Source: Brienomyrus brachyistius (taxonomy: Eukaryota; Chordata; Actinopteri; Osteoglossiformes; Mormyridae). From it: a DNA stretch of 64,000 nt. Positions 47,701 through 59,700 of this stretch are shown here, piece after piece (position 1 is the first letter of the stretch; every line of letters begins with the position of its first letter). Location: NCBI RefSeq assembly GCF_023856365.1, contig NC_064536.1, forward strand, positions 37,626,776 to 37,690,775, given 5' to 3'. A program made the translations under genes and the position numbers. Below the pieces are notes generated by a model. The model was not told the DNA's origin, did not search any database, and worked only from the letters and a program-made list of their open reading frames with translations.

Positions 47701-50700
47701 GGGAGCTGGGGAAGAAGTGGGGAGGGCCCACGTAGGGGAGCAGGGGGGGCGCGGGGGATATGGACAGAGGAGGGTAACACTCAGAGTTGGGTGTGATGAC
47801 CACTCGACGGATACCCACACTGTCCATCAGGACCTGTTGTGAGGAGGAACACCAGCACTGTCACAAGCAGCCATAACACCCCCCCACCCTTTACCATCGT
47901 CTGCCGGGCAGGGGGGGTGAATGATTAAAACACTAAAACGTCAGCATAAATGCACACCAAACACAGATCGGCCAGCTGCAAAGACTTCTGGGTACGCTAT
48001 GACATCACACAGTGGAAGGGCAATGGACACATGAGTCTTTATCTGATCCAGGGGGTGTTTATTCAGTTTGGGGGCAGAAGCTGTGATCAGCTGCCCTTTC
48101 ACTGAAATGTCAGGTAGCAGCTTAACCTTCTCCAGGAAAACACCGCCGGCCAGTCAGCAGAGCATCACGCCCATGCCCACATTCCTGTGATATCACTGAG
48201 CCAACGAGAGCACAGCGCCCCCTACCTGTGATATGTAGCCTGGAGGCACATGGATCGGCGGGATGGAGCCATTCGGGGACATCATGGGCACCTCGGCTGG
48301 TCCTGAGGAGAGTGAGATGGCTATCACTCCCTAACTAGCAGGCTGAGGCCCTGTCTTTCTGGAAGGACTGGCAATTAAACCTGAGACCAGGAGTGAGCAA
48401 TCTTATCTGCTGCTGTGTGTGCAGGTTTTCGCTGCAACTCCATAATTCGATTACCAATTTATGAACTGATTGAATGAAGAGTCCTCACACCTGGGTTTGA
48501 ACAGCTGACCTGAAGGTTACGCCAAAGACCTGCATACACACCAGTCCTTTGCAGATATGGTTGCCCACCCCTGGTCTAGAGCAATATCCTGCAGCTGAAA
48601 TGTCAGGCTATATGAGCGTCACAGCCGTCGTCATCTCCATCTCACAAAGAACCCACAAGACAAACACAGTGCCCTGCCCCGCATGTCCGTGCCAACCAGG
48701 CATGGCAAGCAAAGCCGCAGAGTAAACAGAGAGAGGGGCCATATTTACAGCGGCTAACTGCGGGGTGACATGGCGGGTGGGACAGGAAACAGGAAGTGGT
48801 TTAACCAAGCTGTGGACTCACAGCAGTGCTGGGAGGTTGGTGCTATTACTCAGGAAGGGCCTGAGTCAAAAACAATTACACAGTTGGATAGTATGGTGTA
48901 TCACAAGCTCCTGACCAGGCCGTCTGGGATCCTAGACCTCTGGGATGTGCTGCTGTAACAGGAAAACCTGCTCAGAGTCTGACAGGAGAGTCTGACAGGA
49001 GAGTCTGACGACTCCTTTTCGCGCTTAGCACTCCCTAACCAGCAGGGGGCTTAGAGGTTAACGGTCTGGATCAGAAGACTGTTTGGGGGTTGTGGCTTTC
49101 AGCTCCGCCCTGACTGATAGAGAGGATGATGCTCCGTGAAGAGTGTGAAAATCCAGGACAGCAGTGACTCACGGAGCCACATTCTCAGAAAGAATAGCCC
49201 CATGCCACCGCCCTTAGAAAGTTCCGGAACAGCCACCGGGATTTTTATTTGGTTAAGAAAAAGGAGCGTCTGTGTTTGCAGAAGTGTGGCGTCATTGCAG
49301 AGCCTTTACATGCCTCTGAATTCTACGCGCCTCTGAGATCAAGCGAAACAACAACAAAACACACATAGCAATAATGAAAGTCTGAATGTTGATCTTACGA
49401 GATTAAAGCCGAGAGTGACAAGAATAATGCAGCAGGCAGGACAAACTGGAGCTGTGACAGTGAGGAATCACCTCCTTCTGTGCCCCTGTGGACACTAACT
49501 AGTCCCAGTGGACAGAAAGGAGACACCTACATCCATCCCTCTGTGGACAGAAAAGTGTCTCCTCCATCCATCCCCCTGTGGACAGAGAGGACGTCTCCTC
49601 CATGTGTCCCCCTGTGGACACTGACTAGTCACCTCCATCCATCCCCCTGTGAACAGAGAGGTGTCTCCTCCATGCATCCCCCTGTGGACAGAGAGGTGCC
49701 TCCTCCATGCGTCCCCTTGTGGGCACTGACTAGTCACCTCCATGTATCCCCCTCTGGACAGAGAGGTCTCTCCTCCATCCATCCCTCTGTGGACAGAGAG
49801 GTGTCTCCTCCATGCGTTCCCTTGTGGACACTGACTAGTCACCTCCACATGTCCCCCTCTGGACAGAGAGGTCTCTCCTCCATGCGTCCCCCTGTGGACA
49901 CTGACTAGTTACCTCCATCCATCCCCCTGTGGACAGAGAGGTGTCTCCTCCATGCGTCCCCCTGTGGACAGAGAGGTCTCTCCTCCATCCATCCCCCTGT
50001 GGACAGAGAGGTGTCTCCTCCATGCGTCCCCCTGTGGACACTGACTAGTTACCTCCATCCATCCCCCTGTGGACAGAGAGGTGTCTCCTCCAAGCGTCCC
50101 ACTGTGGACACTGACTAGTCACCTCCATCTGTGCTCCTGTGGACAATGAAGATTCACCTCCATCCATCCCCCATTTGCTCCCCTCCAACAGAGAGTGTGC
50201 TCCTCTTAACAGGCCCCACACTGGGCCAACTGCTGCCTGCCAAGCCTCTCACTGACTCCTGTCAGTCTAAATCAGATTAGGAAGTTTGCTGCCTCACAAA
50301 GGTAGCATCAGCATAGTGACATGTCCTTCCTGGGTGAGTTACACAGCCAGAGCCCCCTGCTGGCCAACCAGGTGCAGTGACAAACAGAAACCCATGATTC
50401 AGCATCGACAAGTGACTGGAGTGAAACAGAGAAGTCAGATGACCCAGAGTGAAATGGTCACGTGACTGGAAACCCATAGATAGGTAACCTTGGATGCACT
50501 GCAGCGATCCGTCTTCACCCCTGATGGTGAAAGTCTCCCCCGGATTCACCTGGACAAATATGACCTGTGAGGGATAAGGTAGAGTGGTCAGGAGGGACAG
50601 TGACCATACAGTGGAGCAGGTGACAGGAAGGGAAAGGCACTCACCTGCTGAGACGCCTCCGGGATGAGTTCACAGGGCATCATGTGAGCCCCCCCACCAA

Positions 50701-50734
50701 ACAGGGCAGGCAGCTGCAGCGTCTGCTCCGCCAT
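35449..50734 (-). CDS. fndc3b: Fibronectin type III domain-containing protein 3B, complete (26 coding exons)
   Basis: FNDC3B (FAD104) is a tail-anchored ER/Golgi membrane protein with about nine FN3 domains, linked to adipogenesis and cell adhesion. Exons: 50734-50645, 50564-50489, 48302-48226, 47833-47614, 47515-47351, 46733-46675, 45651-45628 (tentative), 45501-45353, 45269-45210, 44492-44360, 44225-44172, 43206-43082, 42876-42702, 42624-42538, 42434-42296, 42205-42137, 42040-41922, 41827-41722, 41606-41434, 41243-41130, 40612-40463, 40289-40009, 39102-38887, 37145-36976, 36897-36770, 35757-35449. All phases agree and sum to 1155 codons plus stop (human about 1204). The start gives [15 protein letters not shown], aligning with human before [14 protein letters not shown]. 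Synteny with ghsr and pld1 favours fndc3b over fndc3a. Confidence 0.92.
37174..38232. repeat. Minisatellite, GGGGAAAGGCGGGGCCAAA units, about 35 copies
   Basis: Purine-rich units of 27-31 bp (aggaaaaatggggaaaggcg, gggccaaag) fill most of the intron between fndc3b exons 38887-39102 and 36976-37145. Larger blocks of about 220-230 bp are themselves repeated. On the coding strand the array lacks stops in two frames, one of which is continuous with the downstream exon. Confidence 0.93.
38585..38719. repeat. 19-bp minisatellite, about 7 units
   Basis: Units of aggcagcagcgaccgaacc with t/c alternation. It lies in the same fndc3b intron as the larger purine-rich array. Confidence 0.88.
41247..41273. 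repeat. (GT)n(G)n tract at an fndc3b acceptor
   Basis: On the coding strand this is a C run followed by (CA)n, ending directly in ...cacag|TACGGG at 41244/41243. The microsatellite is the splice acceptor's upstream tract. Confidence 0.85.
44519..45203. repeat. (CACACAGA)n microsatellite, about 685 bp
   Basis: Compound CA/GA repeats with longer periodicity (blocks of cacaaacagagacacattca). It fills the fndc3b intron between exons 44360-44492 and 45210-45269, to within a few bases of the donor. Thr/His/Gln/Asp-rich frames of up to 281 codons across it are artefacts. Confidence 0.92.
45540..45578. repeat. (GA)n microsatellite
   Basis: A short agagag tract lies in the fndc3b intron between the tentative 24-nt exon and the 45353-45501 exon. 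The 45.66-46.67 kb stretch beyond has no recognised feature. Confidence 0.7.
46675..50734 (-). other. fndc3b: fndc3b N-terminal proline-rich region (exons 1-6)
   Basis: Signature pieces are [40 protein letters not shown] and [16 protein letters not shown], followed by a long Pro-rich exon (47614-47833) ending W-L-L-P-P-Y-G-E. The sixth exon reads [13 protein letters not shown]. Pro-rich N-termini of this kind are characteristic of FNDC3 proteins. The exon 2 donor (gttacc) is weak. Confidence 0.88.
49473..50152. repeat. Minisatellite of ccctgtggacagagaggtgt type
   Basis: Two unit types mix: ccctgtggacagagaggtgt plus ctcctccatgcgtcc, and ccctgtggacactgactagt plus cacctccatccat. Length is about 36 bp each. 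It sits in the fndc3b intron between exons 2 and 3. The rest of that intron (48.3-49.4 kb) holds nothing recognised. Confidence 0.88.
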
Positions 50735-51476
50735 TGTCACAGCAGGGAATGTTCATCAGCGGTCCTCCCTGCCCCACCTGCCTATAAAACAGCCAATCAG
50801 AGAGAACAAAAGTAACAAGGATTCAGAATGAAGAGCCAATTAGAGTCAGACGTGGAGGATATACCATGCCCGTGTGCCGAACGGCCAATCAGAGAAAGTT
50901 AAAGCAACACAGAGGTAAGCGGAAAGAGCCAATCCCCAGGACGAGACCATGTGGAGGCACCTCCCCAACATGCAGACGCATTGGAGAGTCTGTAGCGTAA
51001 CCCCAACACTCCCTGACAGCAGACTGTAAGGTTGAAAACACACGCCCTTACCGCCTATGCACCCAGGGCATGCTGGGAGTGTGGGACCAAGGCAGCCCCT
51101 GACTCCAAAAGGGCTATCTACATAGAAAACCACCCCCCTCAGAAACTGGAGGATGTGGATGCATGATAGTTAAAAACCTGTTTGACATGCAGGTTTCAGC
51201 CCCATTGGTATAACATCCTGGTAATCAGAGTCTCTGAAAGTCTACACTAAAGAATTACCTGCCCCCAACCAACTCTGTTCCCATAAAAGGGGATCTGTAA
51301 ATGCCAGGTGATCCGTGGGTCCCAACTCGGCAGCCTCAGTTAATCCCAAATCCTCATGCAGGAATCCAAAGAGTCATATTAAACTTCTACTTTACTGGTC
51401 TGTCTCCTACGCTTCCCCTTACAGATACGCTTCATTTGTCACCCTTAAGGGAGCCCCCCCCTTCCCACCCTGCATG

Positions 51477-51783
51477 CAGGGACGGATTACGGACCGGGCC
51501 AGCAGGGCCACTGCCCAGGGGCCCTTGGGGTGCAGGGGGCCCGTGGGGCCCCTAGCCCAAAACAATTTGCAACGCTTATCAACAATGTATTTTGGTTTGT
51601 CTATTTTAGAGGTCCTACATTCTTTGATCCTCTGCCTACAAGGGCCCCTGACCCTATAGGGAGGGTGTTTGGCTGCCAAGGGCCCTTGAATTGTGGTGGT
51701 TGTGGTGGTGGTGCTGGTGGTGGTGGGGGGGAGGCCTCGCGAACGTTTTGCCCAGGGGCCACACAACCCATAATCCGTCCCTG
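51477..51783. mobile_element. hAT-like MITE, 307 bp, CAGGGACGGATTA ends, 8-bp TSD
   Basis: The left end CAGGGACGGATTACGG and right end CCATAATCCGTCCCTG are inverted repeats, and CCTGCATG is duplicated at 51469-51476 and 51784-51791. The interior contains several gggccc-rich palindromes and a (GGT)n stretch, and no transposase frame. It lies 5' of fndc3b. Flanks 50.75-51.46 kb and 51.8-55.27 kb contain no gene that I can recognise; an fndc3b 5'-UTR exon may lie there. Confidence 0.88.
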
Positions 51784-54700
51784 CCTGCATGTGCACAGCA
51801 GGAGGGAAGGAGAAATTTCTAGGTGGACAAAAAAGTCAGAAATGGCGAGAAATCGAAACAGCCACAGACACTGGTCACATGGCCCCAAATGTCTGCTTAG
51901 CTATTGGCTGGGATCAGGGGAGGAGGGTAACTTAAATCCTAAACTCATATGGGAGGGCATATGGGAGATAAAGACCCTGGGGTGGCATCAAGGCAGTCCC
52001 TGGGCCGGTATGGCTGGGATGGCAGCAGTGGTGAGGACAAGGCAGAGGTGGAGCCGGCAGGAAGGGCGCCAGCTGATGCCATCTCGCGCCAAACACTACC
52101 CCCTCTCCGGATGCACGTCATCCAGGTGTGGATTCAAATGGACTCTCTTGGCAACACATTCTACACAGAGGCAGCTGGCTGGTGGGTGGGGGGGGGGGTG
52201 CAGGGATCCGGGGCAGGGAAAAACACAGCCATAAAACCAGGCATGATGACGCAGGGCTGCTTCTCACAGCAAACACACCTGCAGCAGCTTAAAGGGCGTA
52301 CTATGGGCGTACTAGGCACCGCAACTTATTTACAGCCAGGGCCTGTGACTAATGCGCCACAGACACGGCGGAGAAGAGCAGGACCTGCTGGCCGCCTCTC
52401 AGCCGGGACCTCGACAACCAAGCAGAACATCTTACATCCTGCTAAGGGAGGGGGACACCACTTCAGCCTCCGCTAGGGGGCAGCACTATTGTCAACGTCA
52501 CCGACTGACGGCTGTCGGTTCTGCTGCTGCACCCTGGAACGGGATAATACACCCCGCAGTAAAGAGGTGATAGTAAAGGAGAATAAAATTTAAAAATAAA
52601 ACCAACAAATTGCCCCCCACCCCCGAGCTGCTATATAATAACCTGCTTCTTCTACAGCTGGGACCGTCAGTTAACACGTATTTAAATCGCAACAAAACAC
52701 CGTTAGAGGCGTGTAAGTAAACCTAAATAATACTGTTTTCTTTTCACATTAAAAGCAAGCAAAAAAAAGAACCTGTGTTCAGGCAGAGCGTATAAATACC
52801 TGCATCACAAGACTTCACACCTGTGTCATGTGAGCACGCGTGAAACTGAAAGCGTCTAAATACAAGGAATTAAAAAAAACGCACGAAAAATAAAATCCAG
52901 AGAAAGTATAAGATATTAGTGTATAAGCAGTTACAAAGAAACTAACATATTATCCAGAGACTGGAAACGCACAGACGAACAGACCAGGTATTACTACGAA
53001 AACTCACCGCTAATCTAATTTTATATTTCAAAATATAGCCCAATGACATGTAGCCAATGAGGAAGTTATTTCGCGTGACCGAGGTGCTGTCAATGTCTTC
53101 CTCATCAGCTGCCCAAGAAACCATTTCATTATCATCAAAGAGAGGGCATGTCGGGATTTGAAACATTTGGAGAAAAATAAGGTCATATGTGTCTGGAATC
53201 TGAGGAATTTTATGTGACCCATATGATGTGGGATCAAACTTTCCTATTAGTTATGTTTCATATTATACAAAGTTCATTCTGCCTACAAAATATCAGAAAT
53301 ACAGCGTAATTAAAATTCTGCCGGTATTATCTATGTGCATATAAATACATACATACATCTAATCCATGCGTTTGTGTACTATGGGCTTACATAATATATT
53401 AGATATGAGATGTAGTTTTCATACTGCCGATAAAACACCAAAGCCCCACTGAAGTTATTTCTCTTTCCTGTTTTAATTACAGTTAACGGTGAATCACGTC
53501 GCGGACAAAACGCAGAGTTGAAGCCACTTTGGGAATGCATCTGCACGGATTAGTACCCGGACAAACGGAGCCCCCGACACCAACTTCGGCTGAAAGTCTG
53601 TCTCAGGGCGCAACCTAACGTCTCCTCTGCGACCAGCCACAGGGCTGCAGTGATTTATGCGCATCCATACGCACGCTGCTTTTATCTGGTCGGAAAAACA
53701 ATGAGACACATGTCATTGTTATGCAATCAGAGAGGCCAGCGTTCTAAAGTTTCCCCTTTTCTGAAGCGCACAATTCCGGCGCTTTCCCTGTCATCTGGCA
53801 TGATCTGGGGATACTCTGTAAAGCGCAAAACTGATATACTGAATATCTCCAGCTACGCCCTTGTTGTATAATTCTGAGAAAGCAATTTTATTATAATGCA
53901 AATGACACATGGGAACGTAGATGAGAAAAGCGTTGCGCATTACGCATTAACGCAGCTTGGCTCTGCATCCCGCTTGACTATCATCCATTAAGCCGGGATG
54001 CCGATCAGTCTAGTTAAAAATATATAATTAAAACATATAGGGTAGATAATAAAAAACGAAACGTTATGGGGCTATCAGATGCGCTCCATCGCTTTTCACT
54101 GAAAACCATATTCTCTGAAAGGCTGAAAGCAGTTTGGTTTCGCTTTTCGCTCCATCCGACCTAAGGCAGCCGGTGTCTCCCGACTCGCAGAGTGAAGAAG
54201 TTCACGGTTTCTAAACCGTCATTCGTATAAAATGTAATCAGGCTGTAAAGTATTAAACGTGTCGATTTCTTACCTTTGTGCACTAAAACTGTCTGCAAAG
54301 ACACTTTGAAATACACCTCTAATTTCTCTACCCCCGACACACTCCAGCAATTCCTGCCTCTGATTTCGCTCTGAGGCACTCGGTGAGGAATTCTACCATA
54401 GTATATGGCAACCCGGCCCTACCGTAAGTCCTGTATTATAGCGGACGTTCGGACGGTGACGCATAAATACTGTACGGTTTAAAGTAAGCCCAGTTCGTGT
54501 GAATACTACAGAGCTGTAGGGGGGGGGGTTCTAAGAAGGGGAAATCCCCCGCAGCTCTGACGTACAATTTACGCCAAAAGATAATAAGATAATTTTCACT
54601 GAGACGACAACGGGTGAGATACTTAGTTTATTTATTACTTAATTCATTTTCGCTATCACACTGAGTGACTCATTTACACCAACATAATATTCTTCCACAA

Positions 54701-55483
54701 ACATAAACAAAACGGGATACTTCGAAAGCAGGTGTAGCACTAAAATGGCATCACAGTGGTTATCGGCGTGTAAGAAAAATGGTCCGCTGGAAAAGGTTTA
54801 CACATTTTAATGTCTCCAAAGAGGCCTGAAAACTACTAGGGCTATTCGGATACCCCTATGCAAGGCTGCTGGGTTAGTCACCAAACCTGGAAATGGACCC
54901 CAAGGCTCCTCTGATAAGCTGAAACCAATGGCTGGAATAGCCGGGTTCGAGAGCTGGTGAGCACAGGCCAGGGATTCAGCACAGTGCTGTCACAGGTCAG
55001 GGGTGTCAGAGGCTGTGTGCAGGTCTGACTGAGGGTGGGGATTGCGGAACTTTATGGGTCAAATTATGGTGAAGGTGGCTTTGGGAGGCGGGAAGTACAG
55101 TCTGTTTTACAGAACCAGGTCATGCTTTTCCTAATAGGCCCCAGGCAAAGCTGTACAAGAAATTTGGCGGGAAACTGATAATCATTTCACTTCCCCTGCA
55201 AATCAGGTGAGCTGGGGGTCCTAAGCTGCCTATTAAACTGCCTATTCTGCCTACAACTTGAGGCAGCCTTTTACATGACATAAATACAGTGACCCCTGCC
55301 TATCGCGAATACCTTCCAGACCCATCAGCGATAGGTGAAAATCTGTGATTTTTTTTTATAGTTTAAGCCTATAGTTTAATCAAAATCAAATCAAATCAAA
55401 ATCAAGCCTTAAAATACCCCTCTCACATGCCTTAAACACGTTAACTTATTAAAACACACTTTGTAAACACAAATGATATCCAT

Positions 55484-55826
55484 CCATCCATACATTTTCC
55501 AAACTGCATATCCTACTGGGTCGCGGGGGGTCCGGAGCCTATCCTGGAAGCAATGGGCACGAGGCAGGGAACAACCCAGGATGGGGGGCCAGCCCATCGC
55601 AGGGCACACTCACACACCATTCACACACACATGCACACCTACGGGCAATTTAGCAACTCCAATTAGCCTCTGCATGTTTTTGGACTGTGGGGGGAAACCG
55701 GAGTACCCGGAGGAAACCCCACGACGACTTGGGGAGAACATGCAAACTCCACACACATGTAACTCGAACCTGGGTCCCAGAGGTGTGAGGCAACAGTGCT
55801 AACCACTGCACCACCATGCTGCCCCA
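55484..55826 (-). mobile_element. tRNA-derived SINE, copy 2
   Basis: Same family as 4375-4729, with an exact box A TGGTGCAGTGG at 55803-55813 (minus strand) and box-B-like GGTTCGAGTT at 55761-55770. The tail at the left is (ATGG)n. It lies inside the TA-flanked element. Confidence 0.85.
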
Positions 55827-55839
55827 TGAGTAACATAAT

Positions 55840-55874
<35 letters not shown>

Positions 55875-55932
55875 CATACATACATACATCCACATGTTAA
55901 CTTATTAAAACACACTTTGTAAACACAAATGG

Positions 55933-56240
55933 TATCCATCCATCCATCCATCCATCCATTTTCCAAACCGCTTATCCTACTGGGTCACGGGGGTTCCGGA
56001 GCCTATCCCGGAAGCAATGGGCACGAGGCAGGGAACAACCCAGGATGGGGGGCCAGCCCATCGCAGGGCACACTCACAGTCAGATGCCATTCACTCTCAT
56101 ACAGGCAATTTAGCAACTCCAATTAGCCTCAGCACGTTTTTGGACTGTGGGGGGAAACCGGAGTACCCGGAGAAAACCTCATGACGACATGGGGAGAACA
56201 TGCAAACAACACACACATGTGACCCAGGCAGAGACTTGAA
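55933..56240 (-). mobile_element. tRNA-derived SINE, copy 3, head truncated
   Basis: The body is about 90 percent like copy 2 by eye, but it ends at 'gacccaggcagagacttga' where a (TA)n tract replaces the tRNA-like head. Its left flank duplicates the left flank of copy 2. Confidence 0.85.
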
Positions 56241-57964
56241 TATGTGTATATATATATATATATGTATATATATATGTATATATACCAGAGAACTGCGATG
56301 CGTCTGGGAAAAATCCACGATTTGGAGGAGGCGCTATCAATAGCTGGACCGCGATATAGTGGAGGATCACTGTATCTTCATGACTTTGCCCAGGCCTCCC
56401 CTCCTATGGCGACAGGGTTTTTGGCAGCCGCCGGTTTTACCTATGCTTGGATCCGGCCCTGCTCTTTAGGTAAAACACTAAAGAACAAGAACATAAAGAT
56501 AAAGTGGACTTTAGAAAGCAGGCAGGTCGATGTCTGGATGGCAGTAAACACACTTGTAAAGTGATAAAGCCGCATTTTTATAAGATCAAAGGCTTCTGCG
56601 AGGTTTTGGTGGGAAAGGGCATGGCGTGTGTGCGATTTAGCGTGAGTGACTGGATGCCTCCTCACCTTTTGAAACACAGAAGGACAAAAAAAGCAGTCAG
56701 AAAAAAACAGGATGCACAGCGATTGTCATCACGTCAGGCTGCGAATGTTTCCATGCTGAGTCACGGCTTTGATGCGTCGCGCTGGCGCAAGCCACGCAAT
56801 GGATTCAGTGTCTCTACGCGCGTCTGCTCTGCATCGGACTCGCCCCCATGCACAAGTAAAAGGCAGGAGTCCCGCCCATGTCACTGTGACGTCAGACACC
56901 TGGAATGCTGCCCCACACCACCGTTAGTTTTTCCCACAAGCCAAAAATGTGATCTGAACAGCAGATACACCTCTGTTAGCGATTAGGTCAAACATATGTC
57001 AGTAAAATTAGAACGGCTGCACTATTCTTGGGACTGAAACTGACAACCTTCCAGTCCGGTGTCTTCCTGTTGTGGTGAAAATTCAGGAGCTGGAAGCCCC
57101 AGGCACAAGTAAATTCACCTGAATCTGGAGATATTCAGTGCTACTAGTGGTATGTGCTTTGGAGAGATGCCAACAGGGGGCAGAGTGGTTAACGCAGAGA
57201 TATAAAATATTTGACAGCTCAAATCTCTGGAGGGGTACCTGGACATAACATGCAACCATTTAGAATCTCCTGTGAGATACTCCGAAAGTCATAAAAATGT
57301 TTGGGAAGGACTGTTCCGGGGTTTTTGCATTTTCAGTTAGAAAAACTTTTACAACAATGCAGAAGTACAGAGGAAGGTCTGAATAATTAGATGGTTCGAT
57401 AACAAAATACTCCATATTCTGACATGCTGACTAAGTGAAACATCTCCAGGAGGAGATACAGAGATTGCTGTCTCTGACCTGAAGGTCAATCTCTGTGGTT
57501 ACCAGAGAAGAACTGCTATTCTTCTCTTTTTTTGGGATACATTTCCATTTTTTTTGGAGATATTTTAGAAAGTGAGGCTGAAGTGAAAAATCCTTCACAG
57601 GACTCATTTCATCTCTGAAATCTTCCAGACATGTCGTAACCAAGGCTGTTTCCGTGGTGATGTAATTACCACGGCAACACCTTGGTAAACCATTCACACC
57701 CTGAATGGCCTGTCCAGGAGTACGTGGACATTCCCTGGTGCTGTATGCTCTGTGCTCTCCTTCACTGCAGTCCATTTCTTTACTGAAACTTTCGGTTGCC
57801 TCAAGTAGCAGATAACATCACATGCTATGAAAAACAAACATGATACATGCTATCCACAGACGAGGGCCACAATGGACCCAAACAAACAGTGTAATCAATT
57901 GACAAAGCATTAGCTTCTGGAGATTCTCAGTGCAGCATTCTGTCTTGGGGGGGGGGGGCATGGG

Positions 57965-58097
57965 GGTTCATCCATCCATCCATTTTCCAATCCGCTTATC
58001 CTACTGGGTCGTGGGGGTGTGGAGCCTATCCCGGAAGCAATGGGCACGAGGCAGGGAACAACCCAGGATGGGGGGCCAGCCCATCGCAGGGCATGGG
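57965..58097 (-). mobile_element. tRNA-derived SINE, copy 4, 5'-truncated
   Basis: Only the tail-proximal 130 bp is present, from (CATC)n to cccatcgcagggc. Similar sequence flanks both sides (gcatgggggttca / gcatgggtgggggttca), consistent with a target duplication. The 56.4-57.9 kb and 58.1-59.7 kb flanks contain no recognised gene. Confidence 0.8.
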
Positions 58098-59700
58098 TGG
58101 GGGTTCAATACCCTTCAAATGGAGCCACTGCACAGCGCCCCTGTGTGGCTGCAGTCTTTATTACAAGGGGGCGGTTTTTTTCACTTTGATCCCTCATCCT
58201 TACAGCCTGAGCCTCCAAACGAACATGAACACAAACACCTGTCAGTACTTGCAGTTTATATAAAGTGTGTGGAGCCTGTGTAATTATTATGAATAACATA
58301 TTAATGGTCGCATATTAAAGCATAATATATAATATAAGTATATTAAAGTCGACGTTTCTGCACGGACACACTGCTTCCTCATGCACGCCATGCAAAACAC
58401 AAGCAAATCCTGCCACACGCAAATTCTGGGAGCACAACATCACAGGAGAAAAGGAAACAACGTATGTAAACACAGTAGAACTGCATCCAGTATTCCACTA
58501 TAGACAGGGACATATTACAGGGGCTGCAAAAGGACACTGTTAATTTTTCAAGAGAGTTATGCACTCACCTGCTTGACCCCGTGTGACGTCAGGGAGGCTT
58601 GGAAGGTCGACTCTCCTGCTCTGCCTGGCGTTTGTGCTGAATTTCAGTTTTACTTCTGCCAAACTGTTTTCAGTTCCATCGCCGACATCCTTTGAGCTGG
58701 TTTCTTAAAGGGCTAGTCACACTGCAGACAGCTTCCTTTTGTCGTTCTGTTCCTCCTCCTGCGAGATACTTTGCTTTTGTTGTGTTTCGTTCCACTCCGA
58801 TCACAGTACCACAGTCGCTTTCAGGGCTGTCACGCTCCATGACCAGTTTCTGTTCCCCCTAAAGATGCTTTTAAATACAAAGATGATTGTCGCTAATGCA
58901 TGAACAGAAGTCCATCCTTCAAGGACCCATACAGGCAGTCATGAGCGATGTCCTCCTGTCTCCATTGGTCAGACAACCTGAAGACTGACCTTTAAGGTAC
59001 AGATCCTTAACCCAGGACACACCTACAGCATCTTTAAAGTTACCTGCAGTTTTTCAGTGTCCACTAAACAAACACACATTGGTACAACAATATAAATTGC
59101 TTTGAACCCTAATTACCCTAGTTAACAAACCCTGCCAGCATATTATGTAAGAACCCATAACATATTTTGCTATTTACACCGCCTCTGTCTATCACAGTGC
59201 CAAAAAAAAATCATCCAGTTCCCCTGTAATTGGGTCACGATCGTCTTGTACCATCATTCCCATTAAGGAAAACAATCCCGTTCATGGCATCTTGCTGCTC
59301 TTGGCGTTACTGTGAAAGTTTTCCTCCACTTCTGTTCAGCTCGAAATTTGACAGTGTAGTACCAAAAATGGCCGCTAGGTGCCAGCCTCCATCCATTCCC
59401 GCTGACCTAATGTTCTGAAGTAGTTTAAATATTCTGAAACAATGGTGGGTTTGTGATGCATATAAATCAGGAAAACTCACAACACAAAAAAGTCTTCAGT
59501 TAGGCCCACAGGTCAACTGCAGACCAACGGGAATGTACAGAAAACTGTCAGGGTAGTTAAAAACATTAAAAACAGGATTCTTCCCTTTTCTGTTAATCAG
59601 TCACACAATGTATTTGTGCTCCAAATTTGTCTTTACAAACAGGATTGCATGTTGCACATTTGCGTTTGCGTGTGGGGAGCGTTTGGGACACGTGGAGTGT

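Larger units (their letters stand above)
55287..56372. mobile_element. TA-flanked (mariner-like) MITE split by SINE insertions
   Basis: The left end cagtgacccctgcctatcgc and the right end, reverse-complemented as cagtgatcctccactatatc and gcgg, are related inverted termini flanked by TA (55285-55286 and 56373-56374). The short element has been enlarged by two SINE copies and a (TA)n tract. Terminal similarity is partial, so the assignment is moderate. Confidence 0.55.
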
